Shown piece after piece: positions 21,438-29,187 of a stretch of DNA of 32,428 nucleotides (the first letter of the stretch is position 1; the number at the start of each line of letters is the position of its first letter). The stretch spans positions 1-32,428 of the forward strand of contig NZ_MUBA01000122.1 of assembly GCF_002154575.1 (NCBI RefSeq), written 5' to 3'. Source of the stretch: Streptomyces bobili (GTDB taxonomy: Bacteria; Actinomycetota; Actinomycetes; Streptomycetales; Streptomycetaceae). The position numbers and the translations under genes were made by a program. The notes beneath the pieces are model-generated. The model was not told where the DNA came from, did no database searches, and saw only the letters and a list, made by a program, of their open reading frames with translations.

Positions 21438-22235
21438 ATGACCTCGGGATCGCCGACCACCGCCGAAAAGCTGAATGCCGATGTGCCCTGGGACGCCTTC
21501 GATCCCGATGAGTACATCAAGCGCAATTACCTGGAGATCCAGCCCGTGGACAGGGCGATCCTCATCCGGGTACGAGATCACTTCAGTGATCATTTCGCGA
21601 AGTACGGCGGTCGTGGCGGCTCCGGTATCGACGTGGGCGCGGGGCCCAATCTCTATCCGGCCCTGGCGATGCTCCCCTGGTGTGGCCGGATCACACTCCT
21701 GGAGCGGGCCGAGCGGAACCTCACCTACCTTCGCGGTCAGCTCTCGGGCTACGACGCCAACTGGGACCAGTTCTGGGAGGTCCTCAAGAGCGGCCCGCGC
21801 GACAAGAGCGCGGCCTATACCGGCCTCGGCGCCGAGCCCAGGGCGCGCTTCGCGGACGTCGTCCAGGAGCCCCTGCCGGGCAGTCTTTTCGACCTCCGCG
21901 GGAGGAAACCCGCCTGGGATCTCGGCACGATGTTCTTCGTCGCGGAATCCATCACCACCTCGCTCGAAGAATTCCGAGAAGGTGTGGGCTGCTTCATGAA
22001 TTCTCTGAAACCCGGCGCGCCTTTCGCCGCCGCGTTCATGGAGCATTCCGAGGGATACCGCGTGGGTGCGCAGGAGTTTCCCGCCCGTGATATCGACGAC
22101 CGGGAAGTGCGTACCGCACTCGGCCCATTTGCCGAAGCGGACATGAAGGTCGCCTGCCTGGACAACCCGAAACAATTGATCCGCCATGGATACACCGGAA
22201 TGATTCTGGCCTGCGGCCGGCGACGGAAAAAGTGA
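21438..22235 (+). CDS. SCO2525-family SAM-dependent methyltransferase
   Basis: 265 residues, cytoplasmic. The SAM-binding motif I reads IDVGAGPNLYPALAML (64-79), in the style of the NNMT/PNMT/TEMT small-molecule methyltransferases, with the acidic motif II residue in ITLLERAERN. The central region, with WDQFWEVLKS and the segment from ARFADVVQEPLP, also follows that group. I recognise it as the SCO2525 family, found in Streptomyces with SCO2521-SCO2524-type genes, which follow here in order. The substrate is unknown. The gene appears leaderless. Its third-codon GC is visibly lower than its neighbours (several AAT, TTC, GAA, TTT runs), and it is separated from the next gene by 70 bp, so it may have its own expression level. 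Confidence 0.82.
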   Translation: MTSGSPTTAEKLNADVPWDAFDPDEYIKRNYLEIQPVDRAILIRVRDHFSDHFAKYGGRGGSGIDVGAGPNLYPALAMLPWCGRITLLERAERNLTYLRGQLSGYDANWDQFWEVLKSGPRDKSAAYTGLGAEPRARFADVVQEPLPGSLFDLRGRKPAWDLGTMFFVAESITTSLEEFREGVGCFMNSLKPGAPFAAAFMEHSEGYRVGAQEFPARDIDDREVRTALGPFAEADMKVACLDNPKQLIRHGYTGMILACGRRRKK

Positions 22236-22305
22236 CGTCCCAGCGTTCCATCACGGGGTAATACGTGGAATCGCGTGGTGACGGGCCTGTGCGAGGGGAA
22301 TGGGC

Positions 22306-24168
22306 ATGCAGATCAAGCCGAGACAGAATCTGCTCGAAGTGTGGCAGGCCGTCGCCCGCCATTCCTTCGGCGACGGGGAATGGGACTGGGGGGACGCGGC
22401 AGGCCGGAGCAGCGTCGCCGACGCCGAGCGGCTGCTCTGCATGCTGTACCCGGCCACCGAGATCACCGCGTTCCGCCTCGACGATCCCGACACCACCCAG
22501 CGGGACGTGGAGCGGTCGCTGCGGACCGCGGGCGACTCCAGCGAGATCCCCGGGAACCTGGTCAAGGTCCTCGCCGACTTCATGGAGAAGCACCGCGGCG
22601 AGGAGAACCCCACCTTCTCCGGCGGCGCCTACTTCGCCGCCGAGGACCCGAAGCACGAACTCTCCAAGGAACAGCGGGACCTGGGGGTGGTCGACAGCTA
22701 CTCCATGTCCGTCACCCTGTGCCTCGCCACCCTCGGCTTCCTCAAGGTCTACCGCGGCAAGACCCAGCGCGCGAGCACGATCAAGCAGATCGACCGGCTC
22801 TGGGACTCCACCAGCGCCCGGCTGACCGCCGCCATGGTCAGCCTGCTGCGCTCCTTCACCGTCAACGTCGTCGACGTCTCCTCCGACCAGGGACAGTCCC
22901 TCACCCGGCTGCTCGGCCAGGGCCGGCTCTCCGAACGCCAGGTCCTCCAGCGCTTCCAGGAACGCTTCAAGGCCCTGCGCGCCGTCATCAGCGAGAGCGT
23001 CACCCTCGGTCTCGACACCGACGTCACCGACGACCTGCGCAACGAGAACCGCCTCTTCGAATGCGGCTGGGCCTGGAGCCTGGTGAAGGGCGCCCCCGAG
23101 GTCGAGGTGGAACCGCAGACCGGCGAGGCGATCGGCAAGCAGCCCGCCGGCGTCGCCCACCCCACGCCCTACCTGTACTTCACCGTGGTCGCCCTCGACG
23201 GCATCCCCGACCTGTTCTCCGAGCGCACCCTCGTCCTCGGCCTGCTCACCGCCGAACAGCAGAAACTCGCCGACGCCCTGCGGCTGCGCTGGGAGATCAC
23301 CCAGCAGTACTGGTCGGCCATCGCCCGGTTCGGCGACGGCACCTGGCCGCTGGAGGAGATCCCCTGGCGCACCACGCTCCAGCAACTGGAGTCGGAGTAC
23401 TTCTCCCTCTCCGTCGCCTCCATCCTCGTCCACGACCTGGTCCGCCGCCGCGCCACCGACGACGACCTCACCCGCACCGTCGCCGTCATGGAACGCCTCG
23501 CCGAACGCGGCCGCATCACCAGCGGCATGACCCGCGACGACCCGGCGGTCGGCCTGCACAACCCCGGTGTCACCCTGCCCCTGCTCGGCAGCGAGACCGT
23601 CGGCCCGCCCATGAAGTGGACGATGACCGACTTCTCCGCCCAGCTGCTCAAGCGGACCATCCAACTCTGCTCGCTGTCCCGCAACATCGCCTCCCAGGAC
23701 CGGCTGCTGCGGCTCGCCGAGGACATCCTCGACCACCTCTGGCAGCGCCGCATCAGCGAAGGACCGGGCGTCGGCCTCTGGGACAACGTCCACGCCGTCT
23801 ACCCCGAATCCCCGCACCGCCAGGGCCCGGTGTCCTGGAGCATGACCGAGCGCGTCACCGAGTGCATGGTCGCCGCCCACGCCCTCTACGACCAGCCGCC
23901 CATCCGCAGCGCCGAACTCTCCTTGCTCGCACGCGCGTTGATCAGCGAGGCGGCCCACCTCTTCGGCAAGGAGCAGATGGAACAGCCCTCGCCCGCCCCC
24001 AAGAGCCCCCAGGGCGAAGAGGTCAAGGGCATCGAGGCCGACCTGCGCCGGGCCCGCCTCCTCGTCGACGAACAGCCCGGCACCGCCTACGCGCTGGCGC
24101 TCGGCGTGCTCAGCCGGCTGGACTCGCTCTCCCGGGCCCGCGGCGGCTCCGGCTACCGGGGGGTCTGA
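22306..24168 (+). CDS. SCO2524-family protein, unknown function
   Basis: 620 residues from ATG 22306, chosen over ATG 22300 because GAGGGG (22292-22297) is then 8 nt away. No signal peptide or membrane segment; the chain reads as mostly helical, soluble and slightly acidic, with Arg/Glu-rich helices (QVLQRFQERFKALRAVISES, LLRLAEDILDHLWQRRI) and a low-complexity stretch SPAPKSPQGEE near residue 575. No catalytic motif or nucleotide-binding loop is visible. It belongs to the family named for SCO2524 of S. coelicolor and always seems to travel with the SCO2523-type P-loop protein, whose gene starts 3 nt downstream. A scaffold or partner role for that ATPase-like protein is a guess. Confidence 0.78.
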   Translation: MQIKPRQNLLEVWQAVARHSFGDGEWDWGDAAGRSSVADAERLLCMLYPATEITAFRLDDPDTTQRDVERSLRTAGDSSEIPGNLVKVLADFMEKHRGEENPTFSGGAYFAAEDPKHELSKEQRDLGVVDSYSMSVTLCLATLGFLKVYRGKTQRASTIKQIDRLWDSTSARLTAAMVSLLRSFTVNVVDVSSDQGQSLTRLLGQGRLSERQVLQRFQERFKALRAVISESVTLGLDTDVTDDLRNENRLFECGWAWSLVKGAPEVEVEPQTGEAIGKQPAGVAHPTPYLYFTVVALDGIPDLFSERTLVLGLLTAEQQKLADALRLRWEITQQYWSAIARFGDGTWPLEEIPWRTTLQQLESEYFSLSVASILVHDLVRRRATDDDLTRTVAVMERLAERGRITSGMTRDDPAVGLHNPGVTLPLLGSETVGPPMKWTMTDFSAQLLKRTIQLCSLSRNIASQDRLLRLAEDILDHLWQRRISEGPGVGLWDNVHAVYPESPHRQGPVSWSMTERVTECMVAAHALYDQPPIRSAELSLLARALISEAAHLFGKEQMEQPSPAPKSPQGEEVKGIEADLRRARLLVDEQPGTAYALALGVLSRLDSLSRARGGSGYRGV

Positions 24169-24171
24169 GGC

Positions 24172-25092
24172 GTGCTCGTGTTCGCCGCCTCCGACAAGGG
24201 GGGCACCGGCCGGTCCGTGACCAGCGCCAACCTCGCCTACCACCGCGCGCTGGACGGGGACGACGTCTGCTACCTGGACTTCGACTTCGGCTCGCCCACC
24301 GCGGCGGCCGTCTTCGACCTGCCCGACGTCCTCTCCGAGGCCGAAGGGCGCGGCCTGCACTCCTACCTCAAGGGCAAGACCGGCGAACCCCTGCGCGTCG
24401 ACGTCTGGTCGCGCACCGAACACCCCGTGCTGCGCAGCCGGCCCGGCGGCTCGGGACGGCTCGTCCTGCTGCCCGGAGACCGCACCGGCGGCGAATTCGT
24501 CACCGACGAGGAGAACCTGCACCGCTGCGTCGATCTCGTCCTGCGCCTGAAACGCGAATTCGACGTCATCATCGTGGACTTGAGCGCCGGACGCAGTTAT
24601 GCGATGGACCTCGCCCTCGCCGCCACCTCACCCCGCGGCGGACTCGGCCGCCTGAAAACACGCTGGCTCGTCTATCACCGCTGGACCCGTCAGCACGTCA
24701 TGGCCGCCGCCGAACTCGTGTACGGGAAACAGGGCATTGTGCAGGCCGGTGTCGCCATGGGCCACGAGACCGACGCGCTTTCCGCCTCGATCCGCTTCGT
24801 CCGGGCCGCCGTACCCAATCTCGACTCGCCGATGTGGTCGCAGGTCTCGGCCGCGCAGTACGCGTGGATGCGGCAGTGCGACACCCAGTTGGAGGAAATC
24901 GCGGCAGCCCGCGGCATCGGCAAGACCCGCGTCCTGTCGTCCATTCCACTGGAACCCGTCCTGCAGTGGCAGGAGCGGCTCATCACCGACGAGGACGTGC
25001 ACGACCGGCGGATCGCGAATGTGGAGACCTGGCAGAAGATGGGCGAACTCGCCCAGCGCCTGACCGAGGACAAGCACTGGGGGCAACTGTGA
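24172..25092 (+). CDS. SCO2523-family variant P-loop protein (ParA/MinD-like)
   Basis: 306 residues from GTG 24172, with GGGGGG (24158-24163) 8 nt upstream. The N-terminus LVFAASDKGGTGRSVTSANLAYH is the deviant Walker A of the ParA/MinD/SIMIBI class, but reads Lys9-GGTG-Arg14-Ser15: the signature lysine is kept and the canonical Walker lysine is Arg. The next blocks follow the class: YLDFDFGSPTAA (switch-like Asp) and VIIVDLSAGRSYAMD (Walker B). A middle insertion (HYRW-type, QHVMAAAELVYG) is not familiar. ATP binding may be weakened or regulated; hydrolysis is doubtful. Its gene overlaps the next by GTGA (25089-25092). Confidence 0.82.
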   Translation: MLVFAASDKGGTGRSVTSANLAYHRALDGDDVCYLDFDFGSPTAAAVFDLPDVLSEAEGRGLHSYLKGKTGEPLRVDVWSRTEHPVLRSRPGGSGRLVLLPGDRTGGEFVTDEENLHRCVDLVLRLKREFDVIIVDLSAGRSYAMDLALAATSPRGGLGRLKTRWLVYHRWTRQHVMAAAELVYGKQGIVQAGVAMGHETDALSASIRFVRAAVPNLDSPMWSQVSAAQYAWMRQCDTQLEEIAAARGIGKTRVLSSIPLEPVLQWQERLITDEDVHDRRIANVETWQKMGELAQRLTEDKHWGQL

Positions 25093-26075
25093 GCGGGCCG
25101 GGAACCGTCTTCCGGGAGACCAGCGCACAGCCGCGCACCGAATCCGTGCCGTTCTCCCATCTCTCCCTGGAACTCGGCCACTTGTACATGGAGGACTTCG
25201 CCGAGGGCCCCGCCCGGCTGCGCCGCCACTTCGCCGCCGTACGGCCCTGGGTGGACGCCGCCCGCGCCGCCGTCGGCCCGCTGCCGGCCGGCAAACGGCC
25301 CCGGATCAGCACCTGCTTCCTCATCGACGACTACTTCAGCCGGCTGTCCACCCCCGCCGAACTCATACCACCGCTGCTGCAGGCCGCCGCCGAGGCCGGC
25401 CTGAGCATCGACTACCTGGCCCGCGAGTCCGGCTGCGCCGTCGCCGAACCCGGCCACCGCGACCGGGCCGAACTCGCCGAGGCCGTCCTGCACCGGCTGG
25501 TGGAATCCCCGCCGCCCGGCAGCAACGGCTTCCGCCCGCCCGTCAGCCGCACCGGCTGGCTCACCAACGGCCGACGCACCCCCTCCCACCGCACCTCCGC
25601 CGCCCTGGACGCCACCGGCGCCGTCTGGGAACCGCCCAGCGAGACCGGCGCCCGCGGCCACTCCGTCTTCGTCGACGTCGAACTGTGGAGCGGACCCGAG
25701 GAGGAACGCCTCTGGTCCTGCGCCTTCCTCGCCTCCGTCTGGCAACTCGTCCGGCTCGGCCTGCTGCGCCACGACGGCCGGGCCGTGCTCACCCCGGCCC
25801 CCTGGGACGACAAGGAGTTCCCCGCCGAGTGGGACGCCCTGCCGCCCGTGGTGCGTCTCAACCCCCTCGCCGCGCCCTTCACCGCCTACGCCACCTGCAG
25901 CGTCCTCCCGGCCCGCTTCCTGCCCGTCGAGCACGCCGTACGCGTCGTCCTGGACCAGGTCCACGTCGAGTCCGAGGCGTTACGGCAGATCGCCGAACGG
26001 TCCGCCGCCGAGGGCATGCCCGTCCCCGCGGGCATCGTGGACCGCACCTCCTACGTCTTCCCGCCGGGGCTGTGA
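25089..26075 (+). CDS. SCO2522-family protein with a TTA codon
   Basis: 328 residues from GTG 25089, overlapping the previous stop by 4 bp. Soluble, no signal peptide. Recognisable only as the SCO2522 family: SHLSLELGHLYMEDF near the start, STCFLIDDYFSRLSTPAELIPPLLQAAAEAGLSIDY in outline, and a Pro/Ser/Arg-rich linker around 140-175. FVDVELW and YATCSVLPARFLPVEHA follow later. The IDDYF plus C-terminal pattern does not match a catalytic site I know. Codon 298 is TTA (25980-25982), the rarest Streptomyces codon, read only by the bldA tRNA, so full translation should depend on development. It is separated from the next gene by one base. Confidence 0.8.
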   Translation: MSGPGTVFRETSAQPRTESVPFSHLSLELGHLYMEDFAEGPARLRRHFAAVRPWVDAARAAVGPLPAGKRPRISTCFLIDDYFSRLSTPAELIPPLLQAAAEAGLSIDYLARESGCAVAEPGHRDRAELAEAVLHRLVESPPPGSNGFRPPVSRTGWLTNGRRTPSHRTSAALDATGAVWEPPSETGARGHSVFVDVELWSGPEEERLWSCAFLASVWQLVRLGLLRHDGRAVLTPAPWDDKEFPAEWDALPPVVRLNPLAAPFTAYATCSVLPARFLPVEHAVRVVLDQVHVESEALRQIAERSAAEGMPVPAGIVDRTSYVFPPGL

Positions 26076-26076
26076 C

Positions 26077-27051
26077 ATGAGCGCGCCCGAGGAGGAGTCC
26101 AGGGATACGGAGACGGTCCTCGCCTGCGGGGAGGTCCGCACCTGCCTGCTGCCCACTCGGGACGCGGTCGACGAGCAGGTCGCCGAACGGCTGCTGCGGC
26201 TGCGCGCCGACGAACGCGTCCGGCTCTCCCGGCGCCCCAACCGGCACGCCGTCTCCCCGGACATCCTCACCGGCGTCGACTGCCGGCTGCCCACCGCGGG
26301 CGGCGCCAAGATTCGCGCCGTCGGCACCGTGACCGCCCGCGCCGCCCTCGTCGAGGGCCGGGTGCTCCAGGCCACCGCCCACTTCGCCGCCCCCGCCGAC
26401 GGCCCCGACCGGCGGCAGCCCTGGGGCTACTACCTGGTCCGCCCCGGTGTCCTCGTCCCCGTCGGCAGACTCGCCCGGCAGGCCGTCGTCAAAGGCTTCC
26501 TGACGGGACAGCAGCAGGACGAGCTGGACGTCGGCTCGGTCGCCGAGAGCCTCCTCGCGCGGATCTCCCGCCAGCACCGGCTGCTCGACTACGACACCCC
26601 GCTCAACACCACCGACACCAGCCTGCGCTGGGCCGCCCTGCCGGCCGCCGACGGTGAACCGGCCGCCCCGCACTTCACCGTCGCCGACGACGGCCGGCGC
26701 GTCGTCGAACTGCGGCTGCCCCGCGGGACCTCACCCGCCGCGGCGGCAACGCTCTGCGAGGACCTCGCCCTGCACGACTGGCTGCTCACCACCGTCGCCG
26801 ACAAACTCGACGGCCTGCGGCTCGGCTCCGCCGACGGCCGCGCCGCACTCAAGGTGCTGCGCCCGCTCGTCGACCACCTGCTGCACCTGTGGATGCCGCA
26901 GGCGCGCGTCGACCGCACCCTGAACGCCCTGTGGCAGGAACTGGAGGAGACTCCGGGATTCAGCAGACAGTGGACGAGTCTGGCCCAGCGCATCCGGGAC
27001 CAGCTCGCCGTCCAGCTCCTCACCCGGAGCGACGCGCTCACCGCGTCCTGA
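26077..27051 (+). CDS. SCO2521-family protein, unknown function
   Basis: 324 residues from ATG 26077, one base after the preceding stop. Soluble, with no signal peptide. The N-terminal half is beta-rich (VLACGEVRTCLLPTRDAV, IRAVGTVTARAALVEGRVLQATAHF), and the C-terminal half is helical with LHDWLLTTVADKLDG and LRPLVDHLLHLWMPQARVDRTLNALWQELE. It is identified as the SCO2521 family on these blocks and on its position as the last of the conserved cassette. No motif indicates an enzyme. Tight spacing suggests it forms a complex with the SCO2522 and SCO2523 family products. Confidence 0.78.
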   Translation: MSAPEEESRDTETVLACGEVRTCLLPTRDAVDEQVAERLLRLRADERVRLSRRPNRHAVSPDILTGVDCRLPTAGGAKIRAVGTVTARAALVEGRVLQATAHFAAPADGPDRRQPWGYYLVRPGVLVPVGRLARQAVVKGFLTGQQQDELDVGSVAESLLARISRQHRLLDYDTPLNTTDTSLRWAALPAADGEPAAPHFTVADDGRRVVELRLPRGTSPAAAATLCEDLALHDWLLTTVADKLDGLRLGSADGRAALKVLRPLVDHLLHLWMPQARVDRTLNALWQELEETPGFSRQWTSLAQRIRDQLAVQLLTRSDALTAS

Positions 27052-27129
27052 CGGCGGCATCGCAACACCTGTCCGAGCACGATTCGACGCACCACTCGAC
27101 GCACGATCCCAACGGGGGGAGAAAGAGAG

Positions 27130-28113
27130 ATGAGCGCACCGACGAACTCGTACTTCCGAAGCGGCCAGCAGCGGCGGTCCGACAACGACAGCGCACGTCA
27201 GCTCACGCTGAAACTCCTGGTCACCATAGTGGTGGGCGGAGTGGTCTACATACTCACCAACGTCCTGCTGCCGAAGGAGGAAGGACCCTGGCAGCTGGTG
27301 CTGTCCGTGCTGTGCGGCGGCACGGTCCTGATCGTCCAGTTCATGGCGTCGTTCGTGAACCAGCTCAGCGAACTCAAGGACGTCGTGGAGAAGCGCTTCG
27401 CCGACATAGGCGAGGCCACGAAGCTCTTCAACGAGGTGGAGAAGCTGCGCGGCGACGGGGTGCCCCGGCTCGCCGAGCACGCCACCAAGGTCGTCTCCAT
27501 GGGGCCCGACATCCTGCACGAGTTCGCGCACGAGGAGATCAACCGCCTCGCCGCGCAGATGGAGGACCTCACCAACCTCAGCGCCGAGACGCCCGGCGAG
27601 AACCACGACTGGCTGATGACGCTCACCAAGTGCACCAGAAGCAGCATCGACGCCATCAGCACCAGCGTCGTCGACGACGGCTTCTGGTCCACCGAACCCG
27701 CGAGCCGCTATCTCACCGCCCAGCGCGAGGCGATCCTCGAACGGGGCGTCAGCGTACGGCGGTTGTTCATCGTCAAGGAGAGTCAGGAGCGTTCCGCGCT
27801 CGCCCCGATCTGCGACGAGCAGCGCCAGATCGGCATCCAGGTCCGGGTCGTGGTCCTGGAACACCTCCCGGCGCATCTGCGGCGCGGCAAGATGATCGAC
27901 TGGATCGTCTTCGACGGGGCGCTGACCTACGAGATCCACGCAGACCAGCTCAGCGTGAACTCCTCGACCACGGTGAACGCCCGAGCGGACGAGGTCCAGC
28001 CGCTGATCCGGCGCTTCAACCAGCTGTGGGACGCCTCCGCGGAGATCTCCCCCAACGGCACGCCCGACACCGTGCCCGTGCTGACGCCGGGGGCCGACCC
28101 GGACGGCGACTGA
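27130..28113 (+). CDS. Two-helix membrane protein with possible degenerate PLD-like domain
   Basis: 327 residues; GGGGGGAGAAAGAGAG ends next to ATG 27130. Two transmembrane helices lie near 24-46 and 54-76 (LLVTIVVGGVVYILTNVLL and LVLSVLCGGTVLIVQFMA), followed by a short coiled-coil-like stretch (about 77-105). The C-terminal cytoplasmic domain has FWSTEPASRYLTAQREAILERGVSVRRLFIV and GIQVRVVVLEHLP, then DWIVFDGALTYEI. This alternation resembles phospholipase-D-like folds used in some regulators and conflict proteins, but the HxK(x)4D catalytic motif is not present. It follows the SCO2521-family gene by 78 bp on the same strand and may be a sixth cassette member. Function unknown. Confidence 0.65.
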   Translation: MSAPTNSYFRSGQQRRSDNDSARQLTLKLLVTIVVGGVVYILTNVLLPKEEGPWQLVLSVLCGGTVLIVQFMASFVNQLSELKDVVEKRFADIGEATKLFNEVEKLRGDGVPRLAEHATKVVSMGPDILHEFAHEEINRLAAQMEDLTNLSAETPGENHDWLMTLTKCTRSSIDAISTSVVDDGFWSTEPASRYLTAQREAILERGVSVRRLFIVKESQERSALAPICDEQRQIGIQVRVVVLEHLPAHLRRGKMIDWIVFDGALTYEIHADQLSVNSSTTVNARADEVQPLIRRFNQLWDASAEISPNGTPDTVPVLTPGADPDGD

Positions 28114-28117
28114 CGCG

Positions 28118-28140
28118 CCGCCCGGCCCGGCCCCGGGCGG
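28118..28140. terminator. Convergent terminator
   Basis: CCGCCCGG (28118-28125) and CCGGGCGG (28133-28140) form a perfect 8-bp stem with a 7-nt loop, four bases after the stop of the membrane-protein gene and four bases before the end of the beta-lactamase gene. Confidence 0.75.
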
Positions 28141-28144
28141 TGCC

Positions 28145-29110
28145 TCAGCCGAGCGTCGCCGCCAGCAGCTTCGTCGTCTCCACGATCAGGGCGTGGTCGT
28201 AGGCCGCTTCCCGCTCCGGCATGGTGACCTGGACCACCAGCACGACGGGCGTGCCGTCGGGGGTCCAGGCGATCCCGGCGTCGTTGTTGGCGCCGTACCA
28301 GCCGCCGCCGGTCTTGTCGGCGAGCGTCCAGGCGGGCGGCAGCCCGGCGCGGAAGCGGTTGTCGCTGGTGCGGTTGGCGAGCATCCAGTCCGTCAGCCGC
28401 CGCCGGTCGTGCGCCGCCAGCTCGTCGCCCAGCACCAGCCGGGCGTACGAGCGGCCGATCGCGTACGGCGTCGTGGTGTCCGTCACCCGCCACGGCTCGG
28501 CCGAGTTCAGCTCCGGCTCCCACCGGTCGAGCCGGGTGAACCGGTCACCGATCGACCGGGCGAAGCGGGTGACCGCGGCCGGGCCGCCCAGCTCGCGCAG
28601 CAGCAGGTTGGCGGCCGTGTTGTCGCTGCGGCGGATCGCCGCGTCGCACAGCTCGGCGACAGTCATGCCGTCGGCCACGTGCAGCTCGGTCTCGGGCGAG
28701 TTCTCCACCAGGTCGTCGGCGGTGAAGTGGATGCGGCGGGCCAGGACCTCGCCGTTCCGGTCCAGGTCGCGCAGGACGGCGGCGACCGCGAGGACCTTGA
28801 ACAGGGAGCAGACCGGGAAGCGTTCGGCGGCCCGGTGGCGCACGGAACGCCGGGTGCGCACGTTGTACGCGAAGACGCCGAGGCGGGCGCCGTGCGCCTC
28901 CTCCAGGGCCCTCAGGCGGGCGCCGACGGGATCGGTGCCGTCGGCGGCACGGGCGGCGGCCTGGCCGGCGCCCAGCAGGGAGGCCGCGGTCACGGCGCCC
29001 GCGGTGGTGAGCAGGGTACGGCGGTTCGTCGAGCCTGGGATGGTTCTCTCCGTCCGTCGGTGACTGGGTCGGGGAACCCCGGTGGTCTCCGGAGTGCCCT
29101 CCTTGATCAC
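28145..29110 (-). CDS. Class A beta-lactamase, Tat-exported
   Basis: 321 residues from GTG 29110 (AGGG 5 nt upstream). A twin-arginine signal NRRTLLTTAGAVTAAS precedes an Ala-rich cleavage region. Active-site motifs are S-x-x-K in CSLFK (Ser102, Lys105), SDN in RRSDNTAAN, the omega-loop Glu in EPELN, and KTG in ADKTGGGWYG. The residue before the catalytic serine is Cys, seen in several actinobacterial enzymes. It hydrolyses penicillin-type beta-lactams outside the membrane and is probably an intrinsic function. The n-region is unusually long for this start: GGAGAG stands 4 nt before an ATC codon (Ile24 of this numbering) that would give the expected MPGSTNRR-like start if it were ATG. Confidence 0.9.
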   Translation of the reverse strand: MIKEGTPETTGVPRPSHRRTERTIPGSTNRRTLLTTAGAVTAASLLGAGQAAARAADGTDPVGARLRALEEAHGARLGVFAYNVRTRRSVRHRAAERFPVCSLFKVLAVAAVLRDLDRNGEVLARRIHFTADDLVENSPETELHVADGMTVAELCDAAIRRSDNTAANLLLRELGGPAAVTRFARSIGDRFTRLDRWEPELNSAEPWRVTDTTTPYAIGRSYARLVLGDELAAHDRRRLTDWMLANRTSDNRFRAGLPPAWTLADKTGGGWYGANNDAGIAWTPDGTPVVLVVQVTMPEREAAYDHALIVETTKLLAATLG

Positions 29111-29187
29111 GGACGCCCTGCCCGGCCGCACGGTTGCGAGCGCGGGTTCGTGCCCGCCGCCCTCCCCGCGTAGGCGAGAATGGCGGC

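Noticed and set aside
22036..24522. Long open frame on the minus strand opposite the SCO2524-family gene
   Set aside because: High third-position GC creates long antisense frames. The product is low-complexity (Gly, Val, Asp, Glu, Leu rich), has no domain, and the plus-strand genes are well supported.
22275..26075. Very long plus-strand frame running through three genes
   Set aside because: Only its last quarter (25089-26075) is the SCO2522-family gene. The rest is an out-of-frame Arg/Pro-rich shadow of the SCO2524 and SCO2523 family genes.
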